Shown: positions 24,917-34,464 of the stretch, in pieces | Position numbering within the stretch: position 1 is the stretch's first letter | How the letters are laid out: each line of letters starts with the position of its first letter | Source: Candidatus Binatus soli | GTDB taxonomy: Bacteria > Desulfobacterota > Binatia > Binatales > Binataceae | Direction: 5' to 3' | DNA: 57,255 nt | Assembly (NCBI GenBank): GCA_002479255.1 | Contig: DLMJ01000022.1 | Coordinates: 1 to 57,255 of the forward strand | Notes under the pieces: model-generated | Told to the model about the DNA's origin: nothing | Database searches by the model: none | What the model saw: the letters and a program-made list of their open reading frames with translations, nothing else | Translations under genes and position numbers: made by a program

Positions 24917-26056
24917 ATGAAGCAAATTCTGATCCTGGCCTACAAGCTTTTGGTCAACGACAAAGGCAAATATTTCGCCCTGCTGGTGGGAACCACCTTC
25001 TCGGTATTCCTGATCGTCCAGATGACCTCATCCTTCGCGGGCATCCTGACCAAGGCGTCGGCCACGGTGATTAACATTGGCGCGAGCATCTGGGTCATGG
25101 ACCCCGCGGCCACAAATAGCGTCCTTAGCAACGTTCCGATGCCGGATTACGTCCTGGACGCGGTGCGCAGCATCAATGGGGTCAAATACGCGGTTCCTCT
25201 CTACTCCGGTACGGCGCTGGTGAAACTGCGCGACGGCACCTACCAGGCGGTCAGTGTGATCGGGCTTGACGATAGCAGTCTGGTTGGCAGGCCGAAACTG
25301 CTGGAGGGGGACATCGATGACATCTTTGCGGAGAACGGCTTCATCGTGGTCAAGGACGAGGAGTTTCCCAAGCTTGAAAATCCGAAGATCGGAACAGACT
25401 TTGAACTGAATGACTATCGCGGCGTCATCGTTGGCATCGCCACGGTCCCGACCGGGGCCCTGTACGGTACTCCGACGCTGTATACCACCTACTACAGGGC
25501 GATTACGTACATTCCGTCGATGCGGTTTACCATCTCATACGTTCTGGTGCAGCCAAAGGCCGACTCCGATATCCCGTATATTAAGCAACAGGTTACGCGG
25601 CTAGGATACCTCGCGCTGACAAACCACGAGTACCAGAATGCGATTTCGAGTTACCTTGAATACAAGACTAGCATCGGCACCAATACGCTGCTGATGACAA
25701 TAATCAGCTTCCTCGTAGGACTCTCGATCTGCGGTCAGACCTTCTATACCTTCATTATCGAAAACCTTGAGCACTTCGGTGCGCTCAAAGCCATGGGAGC
25801 GAAGGGACGCGAGTTGGTCTACGTGATCCTTTTCCAGGCGGGGTTTACCGCGCTCGTCGGCTACGGTCTCGGGGTCGGTCTGTCTACGCTTCTTATAACT
25901 GCGGCGAAGCTGAGACTCCCGGAATATACCTCCCGTCTAACCTACACCAACCTTAGTCTGGCTTTCCTGATGGTCCTGATAATCGCAAGCATCTCCGGTT
26001 ACGCGGGAGTACGCCGTGTGCTGAGAATCGAACCGTTCGAGATCTTCCGAGGTTGA
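24917..26056 (+). CDS. FtsX/MacB-like ABC exporter permease (DevC type)
   Basis: 379 residues from the ATG at 24917, preceded by GAAGG; the longer frame upstream has no such site. One membrane segment near the N-terminus (YFALLVGTTFSVFLIVQMTS) is followed by a periplasmic domain (about 60-255) and three C-terminal helices (LLMTIISFLVGLSICGQTFY, GFTALVGYGLGVGLSTLLI, LSLAFLMVLIIASISG). This is the FtsX/MacB/DevC topology with an ALKAMGAKGRELVYVILFQ coupling motif. It is the first gene of a complete four-gene export system, one base before the ATPase. Transported cargo is unknown; DevBCA moves glycolipids, MacAB peptides or macrolides. Confidence 0.88.
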   Translation: MKQILILAYKLLVNDKGKYFALLVGTTFSVFLIVQMTSSFAGILTKASATVINIGASIWVMDPAATNSVLSNVPMPDYVLDAVRSINGVKYAVPLYSGTALVKLRDGTYQAVSVIGLDDSSLVGRPKLLEGDIDDIFAENGFIVVKDEEFPKLENPKIGTDFELNDYRGVIVGIATVPTGALYGTPTLYTTYYRAITYIPSMRFTISYVLVQPKADSDIPYIKQQVTRLGYLALTNHEYQNAISSYLEYKTSIGTNTLLMTIISFLVGLSICGQTFYTFIIENLEHFGALKAMGAKGRELVYVILFQAGFTALVGYGLGVGLSTLLITAAKLRLPEYTSRLTYTNLSLAFLMVLIIASISGYAGVRRVLRIEPFEIFRG

Positions 26057-26057
26057 A

Positions 26058-26756
26058 ATGCCGAAGGCGGCAATCGCGGCCGACAAGCTCAACAGATGGT
26101 TCGGCGTAGGCGAAGCTAGAACCTACGCGGTAAAGGAAGTGAGCTTCGAGGCGAATTGGGGCGAGATGCTCTACATAGTGGGGCCTTCGGGCAGCGGCAA
26201 AACCACTCTGCTCAGCATGATCTCCGGAATTCTCCGGCCGAACTCTGGTTCGGTCGCAATCGACGGCCGGGATCTGTGGAGTCAGTCGGACGACGAGATT
26301 GCCGACTTTCGGTTGAACACCATCGGCTTCGTGTTTCAGGACTATCATCTCTTTCCCCGCCTTACGACCGCCGAGAACGTAGCGATTCCCCTCATTCTGC
26401 AGAAACGAAACTGGGGCGAAGCGCTTAGCGCCGCTACTCAATGTCTGAAGATCGTCGACCTGGCCGACAAGGCGCAACTTCCGCCGACCAAGCTCAGTGG
26501 CGGCGAACAACAGCGCGTTGCAATCGCGCGCGCCATCGTTCATCAACCCCGGATCCTTGTATTCGACGAGCCCACCGCCTCGCTCGATGGCGAGACGGGG
26601 CGTAAGATCGTGTCCTTCGTTAAGGCGGAAATCCTGACCTCGAAGCGCTGCATTATCATGGTCACGCACGACAGCAGAATCTTTGAGTACAGCAACAGGA
26701 TCATGGAGATGGAGGACGGACGGATAACCGGCTTCCAGCAGGGGCAGACCGTATGA
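26058..26756 (+). CDS. ABC exporter ATPase (DevA/MacB/LolD type)
   Basis: 232 residues. Walker A is GPSGSGKTT, the Q-loop lies in GFVFQDYHLFPRLT, the signature is LSGGEQQR, Walker B is ILVFDEPTASLDG and the switch His is in MVTHD. All ATPase motifs are intact and the size and signature fit the LolD/DevA subfamily. It starts one base after the permease stop and overlaps the HlyD gene by four bases (ATGA), so the proteins are made together. It should power the permease from the cytoplasmic side. Confidence 0.93.
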   Translation: MPKAAIAADKLNRWFGVGEARTYAVKEVSFEANWGEMLYIVGPSGSGKTTLLSMISGILRPNSGSVAIDGRDLWSQSDDEIADFRLNTIGFVFQDYHLFPRLTTAENVAIPLILQKRNWGEALSAATQCLKIVDLADKAQLPPTKLSGGEQQRVAIARAIVHQPRILVFDEPTASLDGETGRKIVSFVKAEILTSKRCIIMVTHDSRIFEYSNRIMEMEDGRITGFQQGQTV

Positions 26757-27838
26757 GGCCCAGGATAGAGCTAGTGCTCGCCTTTCTCGGACTGACAGCC
26801 GGCTTGATCGTAGCCTGGTTCTACGGGATCCATGTCGTGTCACAACCCCCGGCGTTTAGTCCAGCGGCAAACCCATATGCAAAAGGTATCTACGCGGAAG
26901 GCATCGTCGAGAGTTACCAGAACAACGGCGAAAACATTAACATCTATCCGGAGGTGCCCGGCAGGATCGTGGATATCCCAATCCACGAGGGGCAGTTGGT
27001 TCATAAAGGCACGATTCTGCTACGGATGGACGATTCAGTTCAGAGGGGGACGGCGGAGCAGCAGAAATCCCAGGCGGAAGCCGCGCAAGCCATGCTCGAG
27101 GAACTGCGGGCCGAACCTCGTAAGGAGACTTTCGAAGTCTCCGAGGCTCAGCTGACCTACGCCCGCGCACAGCTAAAGAACACGCAGGACGAACTCCAGA
27201 AGCAGGAGGCGTCTTATCAGCTGGATCCCAAATCTGTGAGTAAGTACACGCTCGACGATGCAATAAACGCCGTGAAGGTCGCTGCGGCAAACCTCAGGGT
27301 CGTGGAAAAGCAGTACGAACTCACCAAGGCCGGGGCGTGGATATACGACATCAGAAATCAGGAAAAAACCTACGAGGCAGACGAAAAAGCATACCTCTCT
27401 TCGAGTGCCCTGCTTGCGAAGTACACAATCACGGCGCCGGCTGACGGTACGATTCTCGCGATTCAGGCGGCGGTCGGAAGCTACGTCACCCCGCAGGGCA
27501 CTTACGACACGTACACGCAGGGCTCTGACCCGATGATCGTGATGGGAGCGTCGGAAACGTACGTCAGCGTACGCTGTTATATCGACGAAATACTTATACA
27601 CAGGCTGGCCCCGGGACCTCAGATGCAGGCGCGTATGTTCATTCGAGGCACGAACACCAGCGTTCCACTTGAATTTGTAAGAATACAGCCTTACGTCTCT
27701 CCAAAAATCGAACTATCCGACGAGCGGCTCGAAAGGGTCGATGTTCGAGTGTTACCGGTCATCTTCCGGTTCGCGAAGCCCAAGAATCTCGCAGTGTATC
27801 CGGGTCAGTTAGTGGATGTTTTCGTTGCCGAGAAATAG
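26753..27838 (+). CDS. HlyD/MacA-family periplasmic adaptor (DevB type)
   Basis: 361 residues. An N-terminal anchor (LVLAFLGLTAGLIVAWFYG) precedes a biotinyl-lipoyl half motif (INIYPEVPGRIVDIPIHEGQ and VHKGTILLRMD). A long coiled-coil hairpin (about 100-220) is rich in Lys, Glu and Gln (RAQLKNTQDELQKQEASY). The second lipoyl half (YTITAPADGTILAIQAAVGS) and a beta-barrel complete the fold. It links the ABC permease with the outer-membrane protein encoded next, with which it overlaps by 23 bases. Confidence 0.92.
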   Translation: MRPRIELVLAFLGLTAGLIVAWFYGIHVVSQPPAFSPAANPYAKGIYAEGIVESYQNNGENINIYPEVPGRIVDIPIHEGQLVHKGTILLRMDDSVQRGTAEQQKSQAEAAQAMLEELRAEPRKETFEVSEAQLTYARAQLKNTQDELQKQEASYQLDPKSVSKYTLDDAINAVKVAAANLRVVEKQYELTKAGAWIYDIRNQEKTYEADEKAYLSSSALLAKYTITAPADGTILAIQAAVGSYVTPQGTYDTYTQGSDPMIVMGASETYVSVRCYIDEILIHRLAPGPQMQARMFIRGTNTSVPLEFVRIQPYVSPKIELSDERLERVDVRVLPVIFRFAKPKNLAVYPGQLVDVFVAEK

Positions 27839-29399
27839 CCGCGCAAGTGCTCACCGGCGCCTGGCATCCGGTCGCTTACCGAAGGGGCTCTGCGTCTTTC
27901 TTTCGTGTTGTCTTACTGCGTGCGCGGTGGGACCGGACTTTGTCCGTCCCACAGCACCGGTGACTCAGCGCTACACATACGAGAAAGAGCCTGCGCAAAC
28001 GATTGTTGCGGAGGGTGGCGCTCAGCGTTTCGAACAGAGCGCGAAGATCGCGGCAGATTGGTGGCGACTATTTAGCTGCTCCAAGCTGGACGCGGTGGTC
28101 ATGCAGTCCGTCGCTAACAATCCCACGCTGCAAGCCGCCCAAGCCAGCCTGCGGCAAAGCGAGGACAACCTTCGTGCCGGCTATGGAATCTTCTACCCTC
28201 AACTCAGCGCCAGCTTCCAACCGACGCGCCAGCGGTTCTCACCGGCCCGCTTCGGGCAAGGTACAGGACCCAGCACCTTTAACCTTTATACCTTCACGAC
28301 GACCGTCAGCTATGTACTCGACGTATTCGGCGGTGAACGACGCACTGTAGAGGGTTTGGGCGCACAAGCGGACGTTCAATACTATAACGCTCAGGGAACC
28401 TATCTCACGTTGTCGGGCAACATTGTCAACGCGATGGTGGCGGAGGCGGCGTACCAAGCTGAGATCAAGGCGACCGAACAGATGGTCGGGTTCCTGGAGG
28501 AGCAGACCAGCATCATCGGCGCGCAAGCGAGCACAGGCATCGTTCCCTACTCAAATTTACTCAGTATCCAAAGTCAACTGGCCGCAACTGAGGCAACGCT
28601 GCCGCCTCTTCGCCAGCAATTGGCCCACACCAGGCACTTGCTCGCGACGTTGGCAGGTCAGGCACCTGCGGATTGGGCGCCGCCACGAGTCACGCTTTCC
28701 GAACTCAAGCTCCCTGACGAGCTGCCGGTGAGCCTGCCGTCCGATTTGGTGCGTCAACGTCCGGATGTCCTGGTGGCCGAAGCCCAGCTACATAGCGCCA
28801 GCGCCCAGATCGGGGTAGCAACCGCGGCTATGTTACCGAACTTCAATCTGAACGCCGACTACGGTTTGAACAGCACCAAGCTAGCCACTCTATTCGCGAG
28901 TAGCGCTGCCTTCTGGACCATGGGGGCCTCCCTTGCTACCCCGGTGATCCAGGGACCCACGCTGTGGTTCCAACGAAAGGCGGCAATCGATGCCTATCAG
29001 CAGTCTCTGGCAAACTATCGGCAGACCGTCCTAGCAGCACTTGCCCAGGTTGCGGACGCACTGGATGCGTTGCAGCATGACGCCGAAACTCTCCGTACAC
29101 AATCGCTGGCACTCAACAGCGCAGCCGAGGCGCTTCATCTTATACAGGCAAACTATCAGGCCGGCACTGTCAACTACCTGCAATTCCTAATCGCTGACTA
29201 TCAGTATCAGCAGGCGGATCTTGGCTATATCCAGGCGATGGGACAACGTCTTCAGGATACCGCCGCGCTTTTCATCGCTCTGGGCGGAGGATGGTGGAGT
29301 GCTCCGGAAAGTACCATAGACAATTCATCAGCCGAGAACGCCGGCAGGAGCCTTAATACGCAAGCGAGCTCGCAAAGGGTCGGAGCGAATCCACCATAG
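27816..29399 (+). CDS. Outer-membrane efflux lipoprotein (OprM/NodT, TolC superfamily)
   Basis: 527 residues. A signal peptide ends in a lipobox with Cys36 (LTAC-AVGPDFVRP), the standard NodT-family start. WWRLFSCSKLDAVVMQSVAN and PTLQAAQASLRQSEDNL are followed by LPSDLVRQRPDVLVAEAQLH, the diagnostic OMF repeat, and a second half with AAFWTMGASLATPVIQG. It forms the trimeric outer-membrane channel for the exporter. Its last 47 bases overlap the 3' end of the convergent alpha-mannosidase gene. Codon choice in the four exporter genes looks less GC-biased than in neighbours (more ATA, TTA and AGG). Confidence 0.93.
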   Translation: MFSLPRNSRASAHRRLASGRLPKGLCVFLSCCLTACAVGPDFVRPTAPVTQRYTYEKEPAQTIVAEGGAQRFEQSAKIAADWWRLFSCSKLDAVVMQSVANNPTLQAAQASLRQSEDNLRAGYGIFYPQLSASFQPTRQRFSPARFGQGTGPSTFNLYTFTTTVSYVLDVFGGERRTVEGLGAQADVQYYNAQGTYLTLSGNIVNAMVAEAAYQAEIKATEQMVGFLEEQTSIIGAQASTGIVPYSNLLSIQSQLAATEATLPPLRQQLAHTRHLLATLAGQAPADWAPPRVTLSELKLPDELPVSLPSDLVRQRPDVLVAEAQLHSASAQIGVATAAMLPNFNLNADYGLNSTKLATLFASSAAFWTMGASLATPVIQGPTLWFQRKAAIDAYQQSLANYRQTVLAALAQVADALDALQHDAETLRTQSLALNSAAEALHLIQANYQAGTVNYLQFLIADYQYQQADLGYIQAMGQRLQDTAALFIALGGGWWSAPESTIDNSSAENAGRSLNTQASSQRVGANPP

Positions 29400-32160
29400 G
29401 CCAACGAACTTCGAACGTCACGATCTGAAAGGGGCGCAGATCCAACTCGACAGACCCGTCGCGGCGCCGCGTGAGCTTGACGCCTTTCAAAGGCCGGCCA
29501 GCGAGATCAATCAATCGAGCTCTCCGGCCGTGGCCGAAGTTGAATCGCGCGATCTCCGATGCCTCAGAAGCGCTAAAAGCGCGTACGATGCAGGCACCCA
29601 CGCGTTCCGTTGCGCGCGCGGTGGAAAACACTACTCGGGGATTGTCGCAGGCGCAAAGTCGACTCTCAGACACATCTATCGCGGAGCAAGCCTGGAAAAC
29701 GCGCGGCGGATACGCATACGCCTGGCTTAACTGAACGACGCCGGAGTCTGCATACGAACCGCGCCAGGTCGTGATGGCCAGTTGAAAAAGATGCTGGCCG
29801 ATTTCCTGGGCGTCGGGCGTCTCGAACTCCGGACCCGCATCACCACGGCGCATCTTCAGGTCTCCGCGCGAAAGCCATCCTATGCATCGCAAAAGCGTCA
29901 ACAGGATTGTCGTACCGCCGGCATCTCGCCTGGCCTCGGTCTCGTAGATTCCACGGCTCATCATGGCCGCCGAAAACTCCGCTGATTCCACCGCGGTGAA
30001 CGTCCGATGCGGCGCGGTCGGATAGATATCTTCCGTGATTCCCGCCGGCTCGGTTGGATCGAGCGGGCGGCGGACGATTCCGAAATTCGTATCGGAGAGC
30101 GATTCCGTGGCCGCAATCGGGGTGGATAGCGCGACGCGGATGCGATGGTCGCGCGCGCGATTATCTATCGCTGCCTCAAAATCCACACGCTCGAGTCCCG
30201 CATAGATGGTAGCCGTCAGTTGTATCGGAACCTCGACGGTCTGCGGTGCGCGCGCCGTGCGATCCACCGCGAGCGCGCACGGGAGACTGTAAACCAATGA
30301 GAGGGCCAGGCGGCTTCTCACGGTTCCGCGCTCGATCAGGCTGGCGGCGATCGATACAGGCCGCGAGATCGGCGCCGAATCGGCCACCGGGTCGAAGTTG
30401 TATTCGTCGCCGCGATCGCCGTCATCTTCGAAATAAATTTCAAGGCCCTTGTTGTTTTTCAGATCGTCGATTTTCAGGCCGCGCGGCGACGGGCTGAGCC
30501 TGAAGTATTCGTTCTCGATCGATTCGATCCCAGCCGCATTTGTCGGCGTATTAGCAGCGAGTTCGTCCGAGCGAACAAGCCGATAAAGGCTGAAGCCGGC
30601 CTGCGTGAGTGCGTCGTCGACGAAAGTGATTTGCGCCCGCGCAGCCTCCGTAGCCAGGATCCGAATGATCGCTTCGTCAGGCAGCTCAAGAATTCGCCGA
30701 CGAAAGCTCTCCGGATCCAGGTCGCCCGCCGGGCTGCGGCTGACGAACACGCGGAGATCGAATCGGTTGTCCCCAACGCCTTCGAGTTCGAACCGGTTCA
30801 CATACTGGTCCATCACCTGAGCGCCGGTGATCAAGCCTTTGAGGTCGGCCGCCTTCAACTCGATTTCGAATGGCCGCGCCGGCCGCGCGACATCGATCGC
30901 GACGGGAATCCGGCGCCCGTCGCTACCCAGCGCGACGTAGCTTGCGTGGGGATCCCCGACTTCGGTTTCACCCGTGATGAGCGCACGGCGAGCGAACGTC
31001 GGATTGAACACCGCGATCGCGGCTTCGCCGCCGCTTCGTGCTGAAAGCACGGCATCCGAGGCGCGGCGCGCCACGATCTCGCCGATCATTGCGGCCTGAT
31101 CGAAGCGGTAGCGCATGTCCTGATGGACTTGGTCGATCGAGCATCCGCAGATCGAGTCGTGCGGATGGTTCTGAATCTGCATGCGCCAGGCAACCTCGAG
31201 CAGCGCGGTCAGGTCGTCGGCCTGATTCAAAGGAAAAGCGAGCGCGGCAAGCGGATCGGCAATCCGCTCGAGCAGGTATGCGTTCTGGAAGTCACGCTGC
31301 TTTATCCAGGCTCGTGCCGAGGTGACGCCGGGTATGAGATTCGAGCGGGCAGGAGATCGCAATTCTCCGCGGACGCGAGGCGTGCCGTCCCGGGGGAGCT
31401 CGGAAAGCCGCTTGGCGTAATCGTCGAGCGTGCCGACTTCAGCAGTGAATGGCGCGCGTCCGGCTGCTTCCTTAAGGCGCTCGAATACCAGTGGATCGGG
31501 TTCTGCGTGATCGTTGCCGTTCATCACCAGGATCGGAGCGCCGGCAGAGAACTCGCGTTCCCGCGCGGCGATCTCGTTCCCTCGCGCGATCATTGCGTCA
31601 GCCGAGTCGGTCGGCAGGCTGGCGCCGTTGGAATAGCCGAACGGCAGAAAGATCGTGAACAGCGAGCTGCCGTCGAGCGCTTCCCAGATGAATCGATTGC
31701 GGTTCACTTCTCGTCCCACGCCGCGGAAAACGACCGCCGCCTCGAGCCCGAAACCCGACAGAATCTGCGGAAGCTGCGCGGCGTGACCGAATTGATCGGG
31801 CAAATAGCCGGTTTGCGCGGACTTCCCGAATCGCCGCGCGATACGGCTGCCGATCTCAAGATTGCGAATCAGCGCCTCGCCGCTGGCAAGAAAGCTGTCC
31901 GCGAGCAGGTACCATGGACCGATTTGGAGCTTGCCGGCTTTCACCAGCTTCGCGATTCGGCGCGCACTGTCGGGCCGTACTTCGAGGTAATCCTCGAGCA
32001 CTATCGTCTGGCCGTCGAAGTGAAAGCATGGGATCGCCCCGCTTTCGAGAAGCCCAAGCATCTTGTCGGTCATCGTCAGCAGCCGCGCACGCATCCGCTG
32101 AAACGTCTGATACCACTCGCGATCCCAGTGCGTGTGAATGACGAAATAAAGATGATCCAT
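29353..32160 (-). CDS. Glycoside hydrolase family 38 alpha-mannosidase
   Basis: 935 residues from the ATG at 32160, chosen because the catalytic domain begins at once: DHLYFVIHTHWDREWYQTF, the zinc-site motif of GH38. LPDQFGHAAQLPQI is the second zinc motif with the catalytic Asp nearby, and NGNDHAEPD and HNHPHDSICGCSIDQVH-like wording (NHPHDSICGCS) complete the site. The C-terminal half is beta-sandwich as in family members. No signal peptide is present, so it acts in the cytoplasm on mannosides taken up by the cell. It follows the ROK gene by 17 bases. The length agrees with bacterial GH38 enzymes. Confidence 0.93.
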   Translation of the reverse strand: MDHLYFVIHTHWDREWYQTFQRMRARLLTMTDKMLGLLESGAIPCFHFDGQTIVLEDYLEVRPDSARRIAKLVKAGKLQIGPWYLLADSFLASGEALIRNLEIGSRIARRFGKSAQTGYLPDQFGHAAQLPQILSGFGLEAAVVFRGVGREVNRNRFIWEALDGSSLFTIFLPFGYSNGASLPTDSADAMIARGNEIAAREREFSAGAPILVMNGNDHAEPDPLVFERLKEAAGRAPFTAEVGTLDDYAKRLSELPRDGTPRVRGELRSPARSNLIPGVTSARAWIKQRDFQNAYLLERIADPLAALAFPLNQADDLTALLEVAWRMQIQNHPHDSICGCSIDQVHQDMRYRFDQAAMIGEIVARRASDAVLSARSGGEAAIAVFNPTFARRALITGETEVGDPHASYVALGSDGRRIPVAIDVARPARPFEIELKAADLKGLITGAQVMDQYVNRFELEGVGDNRFDLRVFVSRSPAGDLDPESFRRRILELPDEAIIRILATEAARAQITFVDDALTQAGFSLYRLVRSDELAANTPTNAAGIESIENEYFRLSPSPRGLKIDDLKNNKGLEIYFEDDGDRGDEYNFDPVADSAPISRPVSIAASLIERGTVRSRLALSLVYSLPCALAVDRTARAPQTVEVPIQLTATIYAGLERVDFEAAIDNRARDHRIRVALSTPIAATESLSDTNFGIVRRPLDPTEPAGITEDIYPTAPHRTFTAVESAEFSAAMMSRGIYETEARRDAGGTTILLTLLRCIGWLSRGDLKMRRGDAGPEFETPDAQEIGQHLFQLAITTWRGSYADSGVVQLSQAYAYPPRVFQACSAIDVSESRLCACDNPRVVFSTARATERVGACIVRAFSASEASEIARFNFGHGRRARLIDLAGRPLKGVKLTRRRDGSVELDLRPFQIVTFEVRWPMVDSLRPFASSLAY

Positions 32161-32177
32161 GAACCGCGCCTCGCCGG

Positions 32178-33137
32178 TTAGAGTCCCTTCGCGACGCATA
32201 GCGCCGCAACATCGCCGATACGCTCGCCCAACGCTGCCGGCACCACCTGGCAAGACCCCGCTGCCGCGGGCAAGGCTTCACGCGCCATCACCGCGCGTGC
32301 GGGTCCGAGTATCATCTCGCCCGTACGCATCGCCAGCCCACCGATCACAATCCGTTCCGGATTGAGGATGTCTACCAGAATCGCCAGAACCTGGCCGAGC
32401 CGCTCGCCCGTGGAACCAACGATTCGCCTCGCAACCATATCGCCGCGCTTCGCAGCCGCGCAAACGTCGCGAGCCGTGAGCGTCCCGCGATGGGCCGTCA
32501 GAATAGTACTGCACCCGCGCATCCGCGCGTCTTCGACGGCTCGCATCGCGACCTGCTCGATCCCGCCGCCGCTTACCCATCCCTCGGCTGAACCGCGCTT
32601 GTTATGGCCGACAGGGCCGCCGCGGGTGAGCCGCACATGCCCAATCTCTCCGGCGAGATCGTCAGTGCCGCGGTAAAGTCGCCCATCAACGATGATTCCT
32701 GCGCCAAGTCCCGTGCCCATCGTGAGGAAGACCATGTTGTCGAATCCATGCCCCGCGCCGTAGCGATGTTCGGCGACGGCGCCGGCGTTTGCGTCATTCT
32801 CGACGTTGCAGCGAACGCCGAATTGCCGTTCGAGGATTGCTTTGACTGGAACATCCACCCACGTGGCAAGATTGGGCGGCGAATGAATAATCCCGCGCAA
32901 TCGATCAAGCGGGCCGCCACAGCTTATGCCCATACCGCGGATTACCGAACTCGGAAGCCCGCGCCTCTTCAGGATGGCGCCGATTCCCCTGCCGATCAGG
33001 TCGAGCGCGCGGTTGGGCCCTTTGGAGGGCAGGGTAGCAAACTGGAGACGCTCGCTAACATCCGGCAGCCGCTCCGAGACGACGATCGCCGTCTTTGTGC
33101 CACCGATATCGATACCGATCCAGACTTTTACGGGCAC
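32178..33137 (-). CDS. ROK-family sugar kinase-like protein lacking zinc cysteines
   Basis: 319 residues. The phosphate loop GIDIGGTKTAIVV, the substrate region VENDANAGAVAEHRYGAG and the second ATP motif LTMGTGLGAGIIVDG are all present, with catalytic Asp in NDAN and the conserved EIGH. The family zinc motif C-x-C-G-x2-G-C-x-E is replaced by V-G-H-N-K-R-G-S-A-E, so all three Cys are lost. There is no N-terminal winged helix, so it is a kinase-type rather than repressor-type ROK protein. Coupling to the alpha-mannosidase suggests mannose or glucose phosphorylation. Confidence 0.88.
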   Translation of the reverse strand: MPVKVWIGIDIGGTKTAIVVSERLPDVSERLQFATLPSKGPNRALDLIGRGIGAILKRRGLPSSVIRGMGISCGGPLDRLRGIIHSPPNLATWVDVPVKAILERQFGVRCNVENDANAGAVAEHRYGAGHGFDNMVFLTMGTGLGAGIIVDGRLYRGTDDLAGEIGHVRLTRGGPVGHNKRGSAEGWVSGGGIEQVAMRAVEDARMRGCSTILTAHRGTLTARDVCAAAKRGDMVARRIVGSTGERLGQVLAILVDILNPERIVIGGLAMRTGEMILGPARAVMAREALPAAAGSCQVVPAALGERIGDVAALCVAKGL

Positions 33138-33224
33138 GCGAACTCGCCCTCGACCATTTTAGCAGCGGGCAAGCTGTATCAAACGACCACCATTTTCACC
33201 AGCCGCTGCTGCAAGCAGGTGGGT

Positions 33225-34418
33225 CTACTTTCCCGCAGCCACTGCTGATTCGGGCAATTCTTCCAATTTGGTCGATTCGTGGCGCGTAAGAATATTGTAA
33301 TAGGGGTCGCGCAGCGCAGCAGTGAAGCCGGCGGCTTCGATGCATTTCACCACGTCACGGAGCAGTGCCTCGGTTGGGTCGGGCAAATCCTTGCCGGCCG
33401 CCGTGATGCAAGCGTTAATCGCATTGATCGACCCGGTGCCGCAGAGATCGTTTGCTCCTGAACGTAGCGCCCGACTCGCGACCTCGAAGCCCATCGTGCG
33501 CCAGACCGCGCGGTGATTTTCGATGTTGTCGAGTGCAAGTCGCGCGACCGCCACGTCGCGTAAGTACTCATTCACGACCGCATCATTATCGGCAGGAGGA
33601 GTGCTCCCGTTCAGGCGAGTATGCTCGAGGCGTGCAGGCCATATCTTGTACGCCGAAAAGCCGCAACCGTAACGCTCTAATCCGCGATCCTGTTGATCGC
33701 GTAGCGCGATCAGATGCTGAACGCGTTGTTCCAGCGTCTCGCCGAATCCGATGACCATCCCTACCCACGGGTTGTGGAGGCCGGCCTTCATCGCCGAGTC
33801 GATGATTCGCAACCAGTCTCCGGTCTTCATCCGCGTCGGCGCGGTGCGTTCGCGCACTTCGTCGACCAGGATCTCGGCCGCGGCGCCGGGCATGCCATCC
33901 AGTCCGGCATCCTTCAGCTCGCAGAGAATATCCCACGCATCGCGGCCGGTCAGCTTCTCCAGACCGAGAATCTCCTCGGGGCTGAATGCGTCAATGTGGA
34001 TTTCCGGATAGCGCGATTTGAGAAACCGCAGCAGATCCAAATACCACTGAAACGGCAAGTCGGGATTGATGCCGCCCTCAAGCAGAGCATCGCGACCCCC
34101 GATTCGCCTGAGCTCGTCCATCTGATCCGCGATTTCGTCGAGCGTGAGTGTGAAGGCGCCCTCCTGGTGCCTGGCGCGATAGAACGCGCAAAATCTGCAC
34201 GCGACGACGCAGATGTTCGTGTAATCGATATTCCCGCCGATGGAATAGGTCGCCAGCTCCGGGTTGCTACGGCGCAGGCGTAATTCGTGAGCCGCCGCCG
34301 CCAGATCGTTGGTGGGCAAGTCGTAGAGGCGGCGTATCTCGCCGGCGCTGAGCCGATGTCCGGCAATCGCGCGATCGAGCAGCTTGAAGGAAGCATCTTC
34401 GTGAGTTGATTGAATCAT
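33225..34418 (-). CDS. Radical SAM enzyme of the MqnC/CofH family
   Basis: 397 residues. CVVACRFCAFYR holds the C-x3-C-x2-C radical SAM cluster with the Phe typical of the CofG/CofH/MqnC/MqnE group. GNIDYTNIC upstream, GGINPDLPFQWYLDLL, IHIDAFSPEEI and DGMPGAAAEIL follow the order of cyclic dehypoxanthine futalosine cyclase (MqnC) and FO synthase subunit 2 (CofH). The family builds modified menaquinone or F420 precursors by radical chemistry. No other mqn or cof gene is in the window. It is the last gene of the molybdoenzyme array, 46 bases after the NarM-like gene, so a cofactor-related role there is possible. Confidence 0.85.
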   Translation of the reverse strand: MIQSTHEDASFKLLDRAIAGHRLSAGEIRRLYDLPTNDLAAAAHELRLRRSNPELATYSIGGNIDYTNICVVACRFCAFYRARHQEGAFTLTLDEIADQMDELRRIGGRDALLEGGINPDLPFQWYLDLLRFLKSRYPEIHIDAFSPEEILGLEKLTGRDAWDILCELKDAGLDGMPGAAAEILVDEVRERTAPTRMKTGDWLRIIDSAMKAGLHNPWVGMVIGFGETLEQRVQHLIALRDQQDRGLERYGCGFSAYKIWPARLEHTRLNGSTPPADNDAVVNEYLRDVAVARLALDNIENHRAVWRTMGFEVASRALRSGANDLCGTGSINAINACITAAGKDLPDPTEALLRDVVKCIEAAGFTAALRDPYYNILTRHESTKLEELPESAVAAGK

Positions 34419-34464
34419 CGTAGTTCTCCAGTTTATCGTTGCGCGCCAACGGGAATATCTATGG

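Noticed and set aside
31123..32181. Plus-strand 352-codon frame
   Set aside because: Antisense of the GH38 catalytic domain, no recognisable motif.
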